Source of the DNA: Streptomyces sp. MspMP-M5
GTDB lineage: Bacteria > Actinomycetota > Actinomycetes > Streptomycetales > Streptomycetaceae
DNA length: 64,000 nucleotides
Direction: 5' to 3'
Assembly (NCBI RefSeq): GCF_000373585.1
Contig: NZ_KB891929.1
Span: 124,001-188,000 of the forward strand
A program made the translations under genes and the position numbers. Below are positions 51,108 through 58,697 of this stretch, one piece after another. The stretch's first letter is position 1. Each line of letters starts with the position of its first letter. The notes under the pieces were generated by a model. It was not told the DNA's origin. It searched no databases and worked only from the letters and a program-made list of their open reading frames with translations.

Positions 51108-51983
51108 TCAAACCACATGCCCCAAGTGACCCTCAGCGCTCAGGACTTCAAAACCGACGATGGTCAATAGCTCCCGGCCACAGTCGTTGACTACGTCGTC
51201 CAGCATCGGCGCAGCGAAGGCTGCGGCGAAAGCCCCCGAGTCCGCAGCGGCGTACTCGTGATGGCGTGCCAAGTAGTCGGGCTTAGTACGTCGGTGCACC
51301 AGCCGGACGCGGTCAAAGAGCGCGGTGTCGAGACCGCCGTCTCGGACCCGGCGAATCGCCGTACACATGGCCTCGGTGTAGGTGAGGAAGCCCTCCACCG
51401 TCACAGCTACGTCCGGGTGTCCAGCGGCGCGCACCAGACCAGTTCCGGCGAACACACTGGCGGGCTCAAAGACCGCCCGCGCGGCCTCAACGAGCTCCTC
51501 TTGGTCGAAGCGGCCGGTGTAACCCACGTCCGTGAGCAGGCGAAGGAGCCGGTTCCGGGCTGTGTCCGACGCGAGCGAATGATCTAACTGTTGCAGCATC
51601 CCACGAGCGGCCTCGCGCGCGACCCTCTTGTTTCGCATCCCGTCCTTCAGCCAGGTACGCAGTGCCTTCACAGCCTGTCGGGTTGGGACGTAGTCATCGC
51701 CGAAGTACAACCACAGGTACAACGGAATCAAGGCCAGGCTAGGGATCTTGGGCATCTGCTGGCGCTTCTCCAGAAGCAGCAGGAACAACTTGCGCTGGTT
51801 AGTTGCGTGGAGGGCCTTGGCTGATCCCCGCCGCCCCTTCGACCTGCGAGTCGGCTTGTCCAACAAGCCTTGGGCAACCCAGTCGTGTACCAGGCGGGCC
51901 GTCACTTCATAGCCAGCCTCGCCGGCGTCTGTGACGAGGTCATCGATCGTGCCAGGTTCTGTGATTCTGCTCCAAGACTGCAC
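51108..51983 (-). CDS. Unknown protein with MerR-like HTH, next to the restriction gene
   Basis: A 291-residue, mostly helical protein. Residues 10-60 resemble a MerR-type helix-turn-helix (EAGYEVTARLVHDWVAQGLL, then basic KPTRRSKGRRG). The remainder shows no recognised domain. It lies 51 bp upstream of the MrcB-like gene on the same strand, so the pair is probably co-transcribed; regulator or defence partner are both possible. Confidence 0.65.
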   Translation of the reverse strand: MQSWSRITEPGTIDDLVTDAGEAGYEVTARLVHDWVAQGLLDKPTRRSKGRRGSAKALHATNQRKLFLLLLEKRQQMPKIPSLALIPLYLWLYFGDDYVPTRQAVKALRTWLKDGMRNKRVAREAARGMLQQLDHSLASDTARNRLLRLLTDVGYTGRFDQEELVEAARAVFEPASVFAGTGLVRAAGHPDVAVTVEGFLTYTEAMCTAIRRVRDGGLDTALFDRVRLVHRRTKPDYLARHHEYAAADSGAFAAAFAAPMLDDVVNDCGRELLTIVGFEVLSAEGHLGHVV

Positions 51984-52159
51984 CGTTGGAAATTACACCG
52001 CCTTGACCACAGGCCGGAGCCGTCTTCGATGGCTTGGGCGTAACTGCCCTGCCTACGCTCGAAATTGAGCAGGGAAGTCCCGACTGCATGCTTTGGTCGG
52101 CTCAGCCGGCGGTCCCTCCCTGCCTCAGAGCGCGTCCCCACCCAGGCAAGGAAGGCTCC

Positions 52160-52339
52160 ATGGCCGTCGACTCTAGCTCCGCGCCCTCGAACCCCACCCC
52201 GAGCAACGCCCAGCGAACTTGGAAGCGACTGGGTTGTACCTTTGGTCGACTCATCGCTACCCAGATCCTTAAGGGAGCAGCAAGCACGGCGGGAGCGGCC
52301 ATCGTCACCGCGGCTTCATGGTGGCTGAGGCGTCGCTGA
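52160..52339 (+). CDS. Small membrane-associated peptide near attR
   Basis: A 59-residue ORF starting at ATG 52160 with AAGGAAGG upstream. A hydrophobic helix (LIATQILKGAASTAGAAIVT) is followed by WWLRRR, the layout of small membrane-active peptides or tail-anchored proteins. It could be a type I-like toxin or a cargo fragment. The coding assignment rests only on the ribosome site and layout. Confidence 0.4.
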   Translation: MAVDSSSAPSNPTPSNAQRTWKRLGCTFGRLIATQILKGAASTAGAAIVTAASWWLRRR

Positions 52340-52509
52340 ACGGTTGCTCAGGAGCAACACGAGACAGGACAGCCGTCTCAGTTTCCGTCTCGTTCATCGC
52401 GGTACGCGGTCGTCCGGGGCCATTCACTCCGCCCCATCAGACACAGCGTTCGTACGGGACTGAACGACGGCGAACGCGTCCGGATCGTCCCCTGACCAGG
52501 ACTGACAAA

Positions 52510-52553
52510 CCTGCAAAGCGAGTTACGTGGGTTCGAATCCCGCCACGGCCTCT
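52510..52553 (+). repeat. attR: 44-bp core
   Basis: An exact copy of the 3' half of tRNA-Cys (from CCTGCAAAGCG to GGCCTCT). The preceding 160 bp do not complete a cloverleaf, so this is the attachment duplicate and not a second tRNA gene. Confidence 0.95.
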
Positions 52554-53018
52554 TTTCGCGCAGCGCCTCGGCGCGTCGTGCGCGGGCGCTTCGGCGCAGT
52601 CGTCCGACGGCGGCCCCGACAACCGCGGGGACCGCCGTCAGGCGCGCCGGCAGGTTCCGGACCGCGGCGCCGACTCCGCTGTTCCTACTGCGAGTTCGGG
52701 CCCGGTCGGCTTCCGTGCCGCCGTGTCGCCGGCCCCGTCCCCCGTGCGTTTCGTACATGCCACTCGCCCCCTCGCGTCCGGCGGCGTCTGCCACCGGTCG
52801 ATCGTCCCGCCGGTCAGCGGCAACGTCGCCCTCGACGTCGTCACCGGCACCGCTCACCGGCGCCGCGTGCGGAATCGCACGCTGAAAACAACCGTAGGTG
52901 ACGGCACTGACAATCGTCGTGACGGAGAGTGAAATCGCAGGTCGCGGGTGCGCTCAGGTCGACGAGACCGCGCGGCGCGGGGCCGCGGCCGGGGCCGCCC
53001 CCGCGCCGCGCGGCGAGG
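52554..53018. other. Gene-free stretch right of attR
   Basis: 465 bp between attR and the 3' end of the xanthine-dehydrogenase-like operon. Several frames are open but none shows a domain, ribosome site or consistent codon use. In the ancestral chromosome this followed tRNA-Cys directly. Confidence 0.5.
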
Positions 53019-55364
53019 TCACTGCGGCTGCGACATCGTCGGCGTCTGCACCGGCTGTGCCACCGCCGCCTGGGGCCGGATCGGCAGCCGGCCGATCGGA
53101 CGGCCGGTGGCGGCGCGGACGGCCGACGCGACCGCGGCCGGCGCGGTCACCACCGGCACCGCGCTGGCCGCCTTGGCGCCGAACGGCGCGACCACGTCGC
53201 GCTCCTCGACGAGCTTGACGATCCGGATGTCCGGGGCGTCCAGCGCGGTCGGCAGCGCGTAGCCGGTCAGGTCGGGGTGGCGGACCTGGCCGCGGGTGGT
53301 GCGGAGGTTCTCCATCAGCGCGGCACCCAGCCCCTGCGTCACGCCGGCCTCGATACGGGCCCGCAGCTGACGGGGGTTGAGCACCCGGCCCACGTCCTGG
53401 GCCACCGTCATCTCCACCACCCGTACGGTGCCCAGCTCGATGTCCACGTCGGCGACACAGCGGATGGCGCAGAAGGCGAGGCCGACGAACGCGTCGCCCT
53501 GCCCGGTCTCGTCCAGCGGCTCGGTGGGATGCGGCCGGCACTGGGCGGTGGCCCACAGCTCCTTGCCGTCCAGCGCCTCGGCGACGGTGGTGCTGAGCAC
53601 CCCGTCGTACGAGGTGATCTTGCCGTCAGCGATCTGGAGCAGCTCGGTGGACATCCCGAACTTGTGGGCCAGCGGCTGGAGGAGCTGGGTGCGGACCATC
53701 TTCGCGGCCCGCTCGACGGCGCCGCCGGAGACCCAGGTGTGCCGGCCGTGGCAGGCCCGCCCGGCCGGGGGCTGATCGGTGTCCACGCCCGCGACGTGCA
53801 CCTCGTCGACGCCCAGGGTCTCCTGGACGATCTGCCGTGCCAGCGTGGAGAACCCCGAACCGGTCTCCACCGCCGCGCAGATGACGGTCGCGACCGAGCC
53901 GCTGACCTTGACGGTCGCCGTGGACACCTCGTCGGCGCCCTCCGCGCCCAGCATGTGCACCATGCCCAGGGCGTAGCCGACCCCGCGCCGGACCGCGCCC
54001 GGTTCGCCCGCGCCCTCGGGGCCGCCCGGCAGCAGCCACTCCGCCTCGGGGGTGTCCTTGGGCAGCTCCGGCAGCGGCGCCTCGGTGACGGCGCGCAGCA
54101 GCTCGGCGACCGGGGCCGGGCAGGTGACGGTCTGCCCCGTGGGCAGCAGGTCGCCGGTGGCCATGACGTTGCGCCGGCGGACCTCGTCCGGCTCCAGTCC
54201 CAGCTGGGCGGCGAGCTTGTCCATCTGGCCCTCGTAGGCGGCGCAGACCTGGAGCGCGCCCTCGCCGCGCATGTGCCCGGACGGCGGGTTGTTGGTGCGC
54301 ACCGCCCAGCCCTCGACGACGGCGTGCGGGACGACGTACGGGCCGCAGGCGAACGAGACCGCGGCGGCCAGCGCCTCGGCGGAGGTGTCCGCGTAGGCCC
54401 CCGCGTCCATCAGGATCTGCGCCTCCACCTTGACCAGCTTGCCGTCGGCGTCGGCGTGGTGGCGGTAGCGCAGCAGCGTCGGGTGCCGGTGGGCGTGGGC
54501 GAGGAAGGACTCCTCCCGGGTGGCGGCCAGCTTCACCGGGCAGCCCGTACGGAGCGCCAGCAGCCCCAGGGACAGCTGGATGCCGGGGTCCTCGCGGTCC
54601 GCGGTGGCGCCGGGCACGCCGGTCACCACGACCTTGACCTGCTCCCGCTCCAGGCCGAAGGAGGCCGCGGCCAGATCGCGGTCGCCGTGCGGGTCCGTGG
54701 AGGCCGTGTAGATCTCCACCCCGCCGTCCGGGCGCGGCACCGCGAGGCCGGCCTCGGCCCCGATGGGCGCCGGGTCCTGGCGGCCGATCCGGTAGAAGCC
54801 CTCGACCATCACCTCACCCACCGCTTCGGCGTCGCCGAAGCGGAGCGGGATGTGCCGGACGAGGTTGCCGTCGGGGTGCAACGGCTCCGCCTCGAAGGCG
54901 AGTTGGGGGTCGGTGACGGCCTCCAGGACCTCGTACTCGACCACGATGGCGGCGGCGGCCAGCCGGGCCGTGTCGGGGTGGTCGGCGGCCACCGCGGCGA
55001 TCGGTTCGCCGTGGTAGCGGACCTCGTCCCGGGCGAACACCGGGCGGTCGGCGGTGCCCCGGCCGTACCCCTTGTCGCCGGGCACGTCCTCGTGGGTGAC
55101 GACGGCGCGCACGCCCGGCATCTCCGTGGCGTGCCGGGTGTCCACGGAGCGGATCCGCGCCCGGGGATGCGGGGAGCGCAGCACCGCCGCCCACAGCAGG
55201 CCCTCGGCCCACAGGTCGGCGGCGTACGGGAAGGTGCCCTCCGTCTTGGCCCCCGCGTCGGCGGACATCAAGGAGACGCCGAGCCCGTGCGCCGGCGGCT
55301 CGACGGGGATCTGGACGCCCGCCGAGGGCGTCGCGGTCACCGCGCCGTCAGTCGTTCCACTCAT
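53019..55364 (-). CDS. Xanthine dehydrogenase-like molybdopterin subunit with altered active site
   Basis: A 781-residue large subunit of the molybdenum hydroxylase family: GTFPYAADLWAEGLLWAAVL, then SPHPRARIRSVD and AHAHRHPTLLRYRHHADADG align along its length. Several key motifs deviate. The GGxFGGRED moco loop reads GATADREDPGIQ, RGFGAxQ reads RGEGALQ, and the C-terminal GAKGxGE carrying the catalytic Glu reads GAKAASA. It is last in a three-gene operon with normal iron-sulfur and FAD subunits. It may bind another substrate or have lost hydroxylase activity. Confidence 0.85.
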   Translation of the reverse strand: MSGTTDGAVTATPSAGVQIPVEPPAHGLGVSLMSADAGAKTEGTFPYAADLWAEGLLWAAVLRSPHPRARIRSVDTRHATEMPGVRAVVTHEDVPGDKGYGRGTADRPVFARDEVRYHGEPIAAVAADHPDTARLAAAAIVVEYEVLEAVTDPQLAFEAEPLHPDGNLVRHIPLRFGDAEAVGEVMVEGFYRIGRQDPAPIGAEAGLAVPRPDGGVEIYTASTDPHGDRDLAAASFGLEREQVKVVVTGVPGATADREDPGIQLSLGLLALRTGCPVKLAATREESFLAHAHRHPTLLRYRHHADADGKLVKVEAQILMDAGAYADTSAEALAAAVSFACGPYVVPHAVVEGWAVRTNNPPSGHMRGEGALQVCAAYEGQMDKLAAQLGLEPDEVRRRNVMATGDLLPTGQTVTCPAPVAELLRAVTEAPLPELPKDTPEAEWLLPGGPEGAGEPGAVRRGVGYALGMVHMLGAEGADEVSTATVKVSGSVATVICAAVETGSGFSTLARQIVQETLGVDEVHVAGVDTDQPPAGRACHGRHTWVSGGAVERAAKMVRTQLLQPLAHKFGMSTELLQIADGKITSYDGVLSTTVAEALDGKELWATAQCRPHPTEPLDETGQGDAFVGLAFCAIRCVADVDIELGTVRVVEMTVAQDVGRVLNPRQLRARIEAGVTQGLGAALMENLRTTRGQVRHPDLTGYALPTALDAPDIRIVKLVEERDVVAPFGAKAASAVPVVTAPAAVASAVRAATGRPIGRLPIRPQAAVAQPVQTPTMSQPQ

Positions 55365-55464
55365 GCCGAGACCTCGCTCCGCTCGCCCCCGCCTGCGCGG
55401 GGCGCGCGCCCGTCGACGGTCCTCACCCGGCTGCCGGCCGGGGGGAACCCGATGCCGCGCTCAC

Positions 55465-57567
55465 TCATCCAGCGCCTCCCGGCTGCGGATCCTGGTTGTG
55501 CGGTGCCCCGTCCATCGGGTCGGCGGGTCCCGCCTGGTGGGGAATGCGGGCGGTCTCGGCCGGTGCCTCCGCGGCGACGGCCTCGGCCGCCTCGGCGGCC
55601 TCCGCGCGGGACTTCACGACGTCGGCGACGGCGTCCAGGACACCGCGGTAGCCCGAGCAGCGGCAGAGGTTGCCGCAGAGCGCCTTGCGGGTCTCCAGCT
55701 CCGTGGGGGCGTGATTGCCCTCCAGGAGGTCGTGCACGGTCATCGCCATGCCCGGTACGCAGTAGCCGCACTGCACCGCCCCGGAGGCGGCAAGGGCCTG
55801 CTGGACGTCGGAGGGCACGCCGTTCTGCGCGAGCCCTTCGACGGTGCGGACCTCGCTGCCGGCCGTGGTGGCGGCGGGCACCAGGCAGGAGGCGACCAGC
55901 CGCCCGTCCACCTGGACCGAGCAGGCCCCGCACTCCCCCTGGGAGCAGCCGTCCTTGGCCCCGGCCAGGCCGAGCCGCTCGCGCAGCACGTAGAGCAGCG
56001 ACTCGCCGATCCAGGCGTCCTTGACCGGGCGGTCGATGCCGTTGACGCGCAGCATGTAGGAGGCCGAAGGGTGTTCGTCGTGGCCGTCGAGGACGGCCGG
56101 AGCGTCCCCGGCCTCCGGAACCTCCGGCGCGGCGGCGCCCTCCGGGGCCGCAGGGGGCGGCTCGGGCGCGAGGGCCTCGGTGTTGTGGGCGGGCGGGCCG
56201 GACTCGACGCCGGCCTCGGCGGGGGCCGGTCCGGCGGCGGGCGCGCCGAGGTCCGCGGCGGGCTCCGCCGGGTGGTCGGCCCGCGCGGCGTCCGGAGCGG
56301 GCGCCTCGGGGGCCTCCGCGGCCCCGGGCGGGCCCGCCGGTGCCGGGCCGTCGTCCAGGGCGCCGGAAGCCGCCATGGCCGCGGCAGGGGCCTGCGCAGG
56401 GCCTTCCGGCGCCGTGAGGGCGCCGTGGCCGTCGGGCGTCGCGGGCCCGGCGTCGGCGGGCTCCCCGGCCGGCCTGCCGGGGTCGGCAGCGGGAACGACG
56501 GGGGCACCGGCTCCGGCACCATGATCGACACCGCCGAGGGCGAACTCCCCCGTGGTGTCGTGCTGTTCGCCCTGCACCACCGGGACCGACCAGCCCTCGG
56601 CGCCCGCCGGGGCCGGCACCTCGGTGGCGGTGTCCTGACCGGCGGTCCCGTCCTGCGGGTGGGTCCCCCCGGCCGGCGGCCACTGGGCCAACGCGTCGGC
56701 GGGCAGCGACCAGTGGCCGGTCGCACCGCCCATGGGCGCCGCCGTGGCACCGGGTGCATACGGGTCGTCGGCGGGCGCGGGGAACGGCTCCCCCGCGGCG
56801 CCGCTCTCGTGGGCACCGTCGGCACCGGCGGCTCCGTCCGTGTCGACGGTGCCGGTGCCCCCGGTGGTCCCGCTGGTGGCGTCGAGACCGGCGGTGAAGT
56901 TCCAGTGGCCGGTGGCGCCGGTGTCCCCGGAGTCGGCCCGGCCTGCGGCCCCGTCGTCCTCGTAGGGCACGCCGGGGTAGCCGCCGCCCTGATAGACCGC
57001 GCCGCCGTGGCCGGCCAGGTGGTCGTCGCCGACCCGGTACTCGCCGGACTCCTCCAGGACGTCGTCGGCCGCCGGGACGGTCCACGCGCCACCGGCCGCC
57101 TCCGGGCTGCCGGCGACCGGCCAGTGCACCTGCTCGCCACCCCACGGCTGGGCGCCCTCGGGGGCGTTGGCCTGATAGGCCGCGGCGGGGTCCTGGTGCG
57201 GTGCGGCCTCCTGCCGTCCCGTGGGATCGGCGTAGCCCGCCGCGGGGTCGGGGTAGCCGGTGGACGGGTCGGCGAAGGGCATCGTCCACTGCCCGGTGGC
57301 CGCCGGGTCGGTGCCCGCGCCCGGTACCGGGGGCACGGCCGAGTGTGCGGGGAACGAGGACGGCGGGGTGTAGCCGTGGCCGGGCGCGGCCAATGGGTCG
57401 GCGCCCGGCGTGCGGTAACCGGCGCCGTACGCGCCGGTGGTGAAGCCTTCGGGGAGCTGGACGAAGGCGGTGGCCTCCGACTCGTACTCGCCGCCCGGCG
57501 GCAGCGGCTGCCAGCCCTGCTCGGGGTGCGGCTGCTGCGGATGGCGGTTGGTGTCTGCATCACTCAC
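55465..57567 (-). CDS. 2Fe-2S subunit with a ~500-residue disordered N-terminal extension
   Basis: A 700-residue protein. The C-terminal ~200 residues are the standard two-cluster small subunit: CSQGECGACSVQVDG with a later C (plant-type ferredoxin), then CGYCVPGMAMT and CGNLCRCSGY. The first ~500 residues are Gly/Pro/Ala/Asp-rich, with recurring W-containing units such as ATGHWNF, ATGHWSLP and TGQWTMP about every 25-60 residues. The GTG at 57567 overlaps the stop of the FAD subunit. The normal small subunit is 160-200 residues, so the extension is the oddity. Confidence 0.85.
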   Translation of the reverse strand: MSDADTNRHPQQPHPEQGWQPLPPGGEYESEATAFVQLPEGFTTGAYGAGYRTPGADPLAAPGHGYTPPSSFPAHSAVPPVPGAGTDPAATGQWTMPFADPSTGYPDPAAGYADPTGRQEAAPHQDPAAAYQANAPEGAQPWGGEQVHWPVAGSPEAAGGAWTVPAADDVLEESGEYRVGDDHLAGHGGAVYQGGGYPGVPYEDDGAAGRADSGDTGATGHWNFTAGLDATSGTTGGTGTVDTDGAAGADGAHESGAAGEPFPAPADDPYAPGATAAPMGGATGHWSLPADALAQWPPAGGTHPQDGTAGQDTATEVPAPAGAEGWSVPVVQGEQHDTTGEFALGGVDHGAGAGAPVVPAADPGRPAGEPADAGPATPDGHGALTAPEGPAQAPAAAMAASGALDDGPAPAGPPGAAEAPEAPAPDAARADHPAEPAADLGAPAAGPAPAEAGVESGPPAHNTEALAPEPPPAAPEGAAAPEVPEAGDAPAVLDGHDEHPSASYMLRVNGIDRPVKDAWIGESLLYVLRERLGLAGAKDGCSQGECGACSVQVDGRLVASCLVPAATTAGSEVRTVEGLAQNGVPSDVQQALAASGAVQCGYCVPGMAMTVHDLLEGNHAPTELETRKALCGNLCRCSGYRGVLDAVADVVKSRAEAAEAAEAVAAEAPAETARIPHQAGPADPMDGAPHNQDPQPGGAG

Positions 57568-58460
57568 GAGAGCGCCCTCCCAAGTGCGCGGCGGGCCAGT
57601 GCTGCCACCGTACGGCGCAGGTGCAGGGCGGCCGGCGGCAGGGTCGCCGGTTCGGTGCCGTCCTGCGGCGGCGCCGGGTCGGGGATACAGGCGGCGGCCA
57701 CGTAGTCGCCGAAGGCGGCCAGCGCCTCGGGGACCAGGCCGCGTTCGCCGTCCCAGTCGATGAGCGAGGCCACCCACTGCTCGGCCTCCAGGGGGCGCAG
57801 CGGCATCGCGGCGACCGCGCCGACCGCGCAGCGCACCGCGCGCCGGGCGGGGTCCAGGACCAGCGCGACGGAGGCGGTGGCGCGGCCGGGGCCGGTGCGC
57901 CCGGTGGCCTTGAGGAAGGTCTGCGGGGCGTGCAGCAGCGGAACCCGTACGAAGCCGACGAGTTCGCCGGGGCTCAGCATCTCGCGGCCGGTGAGCAGAT
58001 GGCTGACCGGGATCTCGCGGCGGGCGCCCCCGGGGCCGGCGATGATCACCGTGGCCTCCAGTGCGGCCAGCACCGGCAGGGTGTCGCCCGTGGGGGCGCA
58101 GCTGACGATGTTGCCGCCGAGGGTCCCGGCGTTGCGGATCTGCGGCGGGCCGGCCGCGCGGGCGGCGGCGGCCAGACCGGGAATCAGGGCGGCGAAGTCG
58201 GGGCGCCCCATACGGGCGAGGGTCAGGCCGGCGCCGAGCAGCGCATGGCCGTCGAGGTACTGCCAGCCGCGGATCTCGCTGATCCGGCCGAGGCCCACCA
58301 GGCCCGCGGGTCTGAGGAGTCCGGCGTTGACCGCCGCCATGAGGTCCGTGCCGCCCGCGACGGGCACGGCGGCGGGCATGGCGGTGAGTGCCGCCACCGC
58401 CTCGTCGAGCGAGGCCGGCAACGTCACCGATTGCGACGCGTGCGGTGCGTGCGTGGTCAA
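57564..58460 (-). CDS. FAD-binding subunit of a molybdenum hydroxylase
   Basis: A 298-residue CoxM/XdhB-type subunit. FAD motifs are AVPVAGGTDLMAAVNAG near residue 32 and RNAGTLGGNIVSCAPTGDTLP near residue 110. It starts at TTG 58460 behind GGAAGGGG; the open frame upstream is promoter sequence. It passes electrons from the 2Fe-2S subunit to NAD+ or another acceptor. First gene of the operon. Confidence 0.9.
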   Translation of the reverse strand: MTTHAPHASQSVTLPASLDEAVAALTAMPAAVPVAGGTDLMAAVNAGLLRPAGLVGLGRISEIRGWQYLDGHALLGAGLTLARMGRPDFAALIPGLAAAARAAGPPQIRNAGTLGGNIVSCAPTGDTLPVLAALEATVIIAGPGGARREIPVSHLLTGREMLSPGELVGFVRVPLLHAPQTFLKATGRTGPGRATASVALVLDPARRAVRCAVGAVAAMPLRPLEAEQWVASLIDWDGERGLVPEALAAFGDYVAAACIPDPAPPQDGTEPATLPPAALHLRRTVAALARRALGRALS

Positions 58461-58547
58461 CCCAGCTGCCCCTTCCCCGGTGTCCCGGCAGTTCCGCTCC
58501 GCCGTACGGTACGTGCTCACGGCCCGGACGTGGCAACTCTGGCACAT

Positions 58548-58580
58548 CTTCGCGCACCCGGTACGCGAGGGTGCGCGAAG
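58548..58580. terminator. 12-bp inverted repeat upstream of the XDH-like operon
   Basis: CTTCGCGCACCC, 9-nt spacer, GGGTGCGCGAAG: a perfect repeat between the hexosaminidase stop and the operon start, both on the minus strand. It is the terminator of the former or an operator of the latter. Confidence 0.5.
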
Positions 58581-58697
58581 CGGTGTTCCGTCCCCGAAGA
58601 GGGCGCGGGGCCCTGTCCCGTTTCGTCCGCCGGTTCCGGTGAACGTGCTCCACCGTTCCAGGGTCCGGCCGGACGGGCGCCCCGCTTGCCCGGGGGC

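Larger units (their letters stand above)
35104..52553. mobile_element. Actinomycete integrative and conjugative element (AICE) in tRNA-Cys
   Basis: A direct repeat of 44 bp bounds 17,406 bp (one core counted). The content fits the AICE class (pSAM2-like): int and xis next to attL, a primase-polymerase/helicase replication pair, one FtsK-type translocase for double-stranded DNA transfer, small Spd-like membrane genes, a GntR-NUDIX control gene, then cargo next to attR. Relaxase, type IV secretion and phage structural genes are absent. All essential genes look intact except a possible frameshift at the start of tra, so the element may still be mobile. Confidence 0.93.

Noticed and set aside
52510..52553. 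A second tRNA-Cys gene
   Set aside because: Only the 3' half is present, exactly the att core. There is no D-arm or 5' acceptor strand.
52554..53018. Open frames right of attR on both strands
   Set aside because: Overlapping frames of similar length on both strands with no family features. Treated as non-coding.
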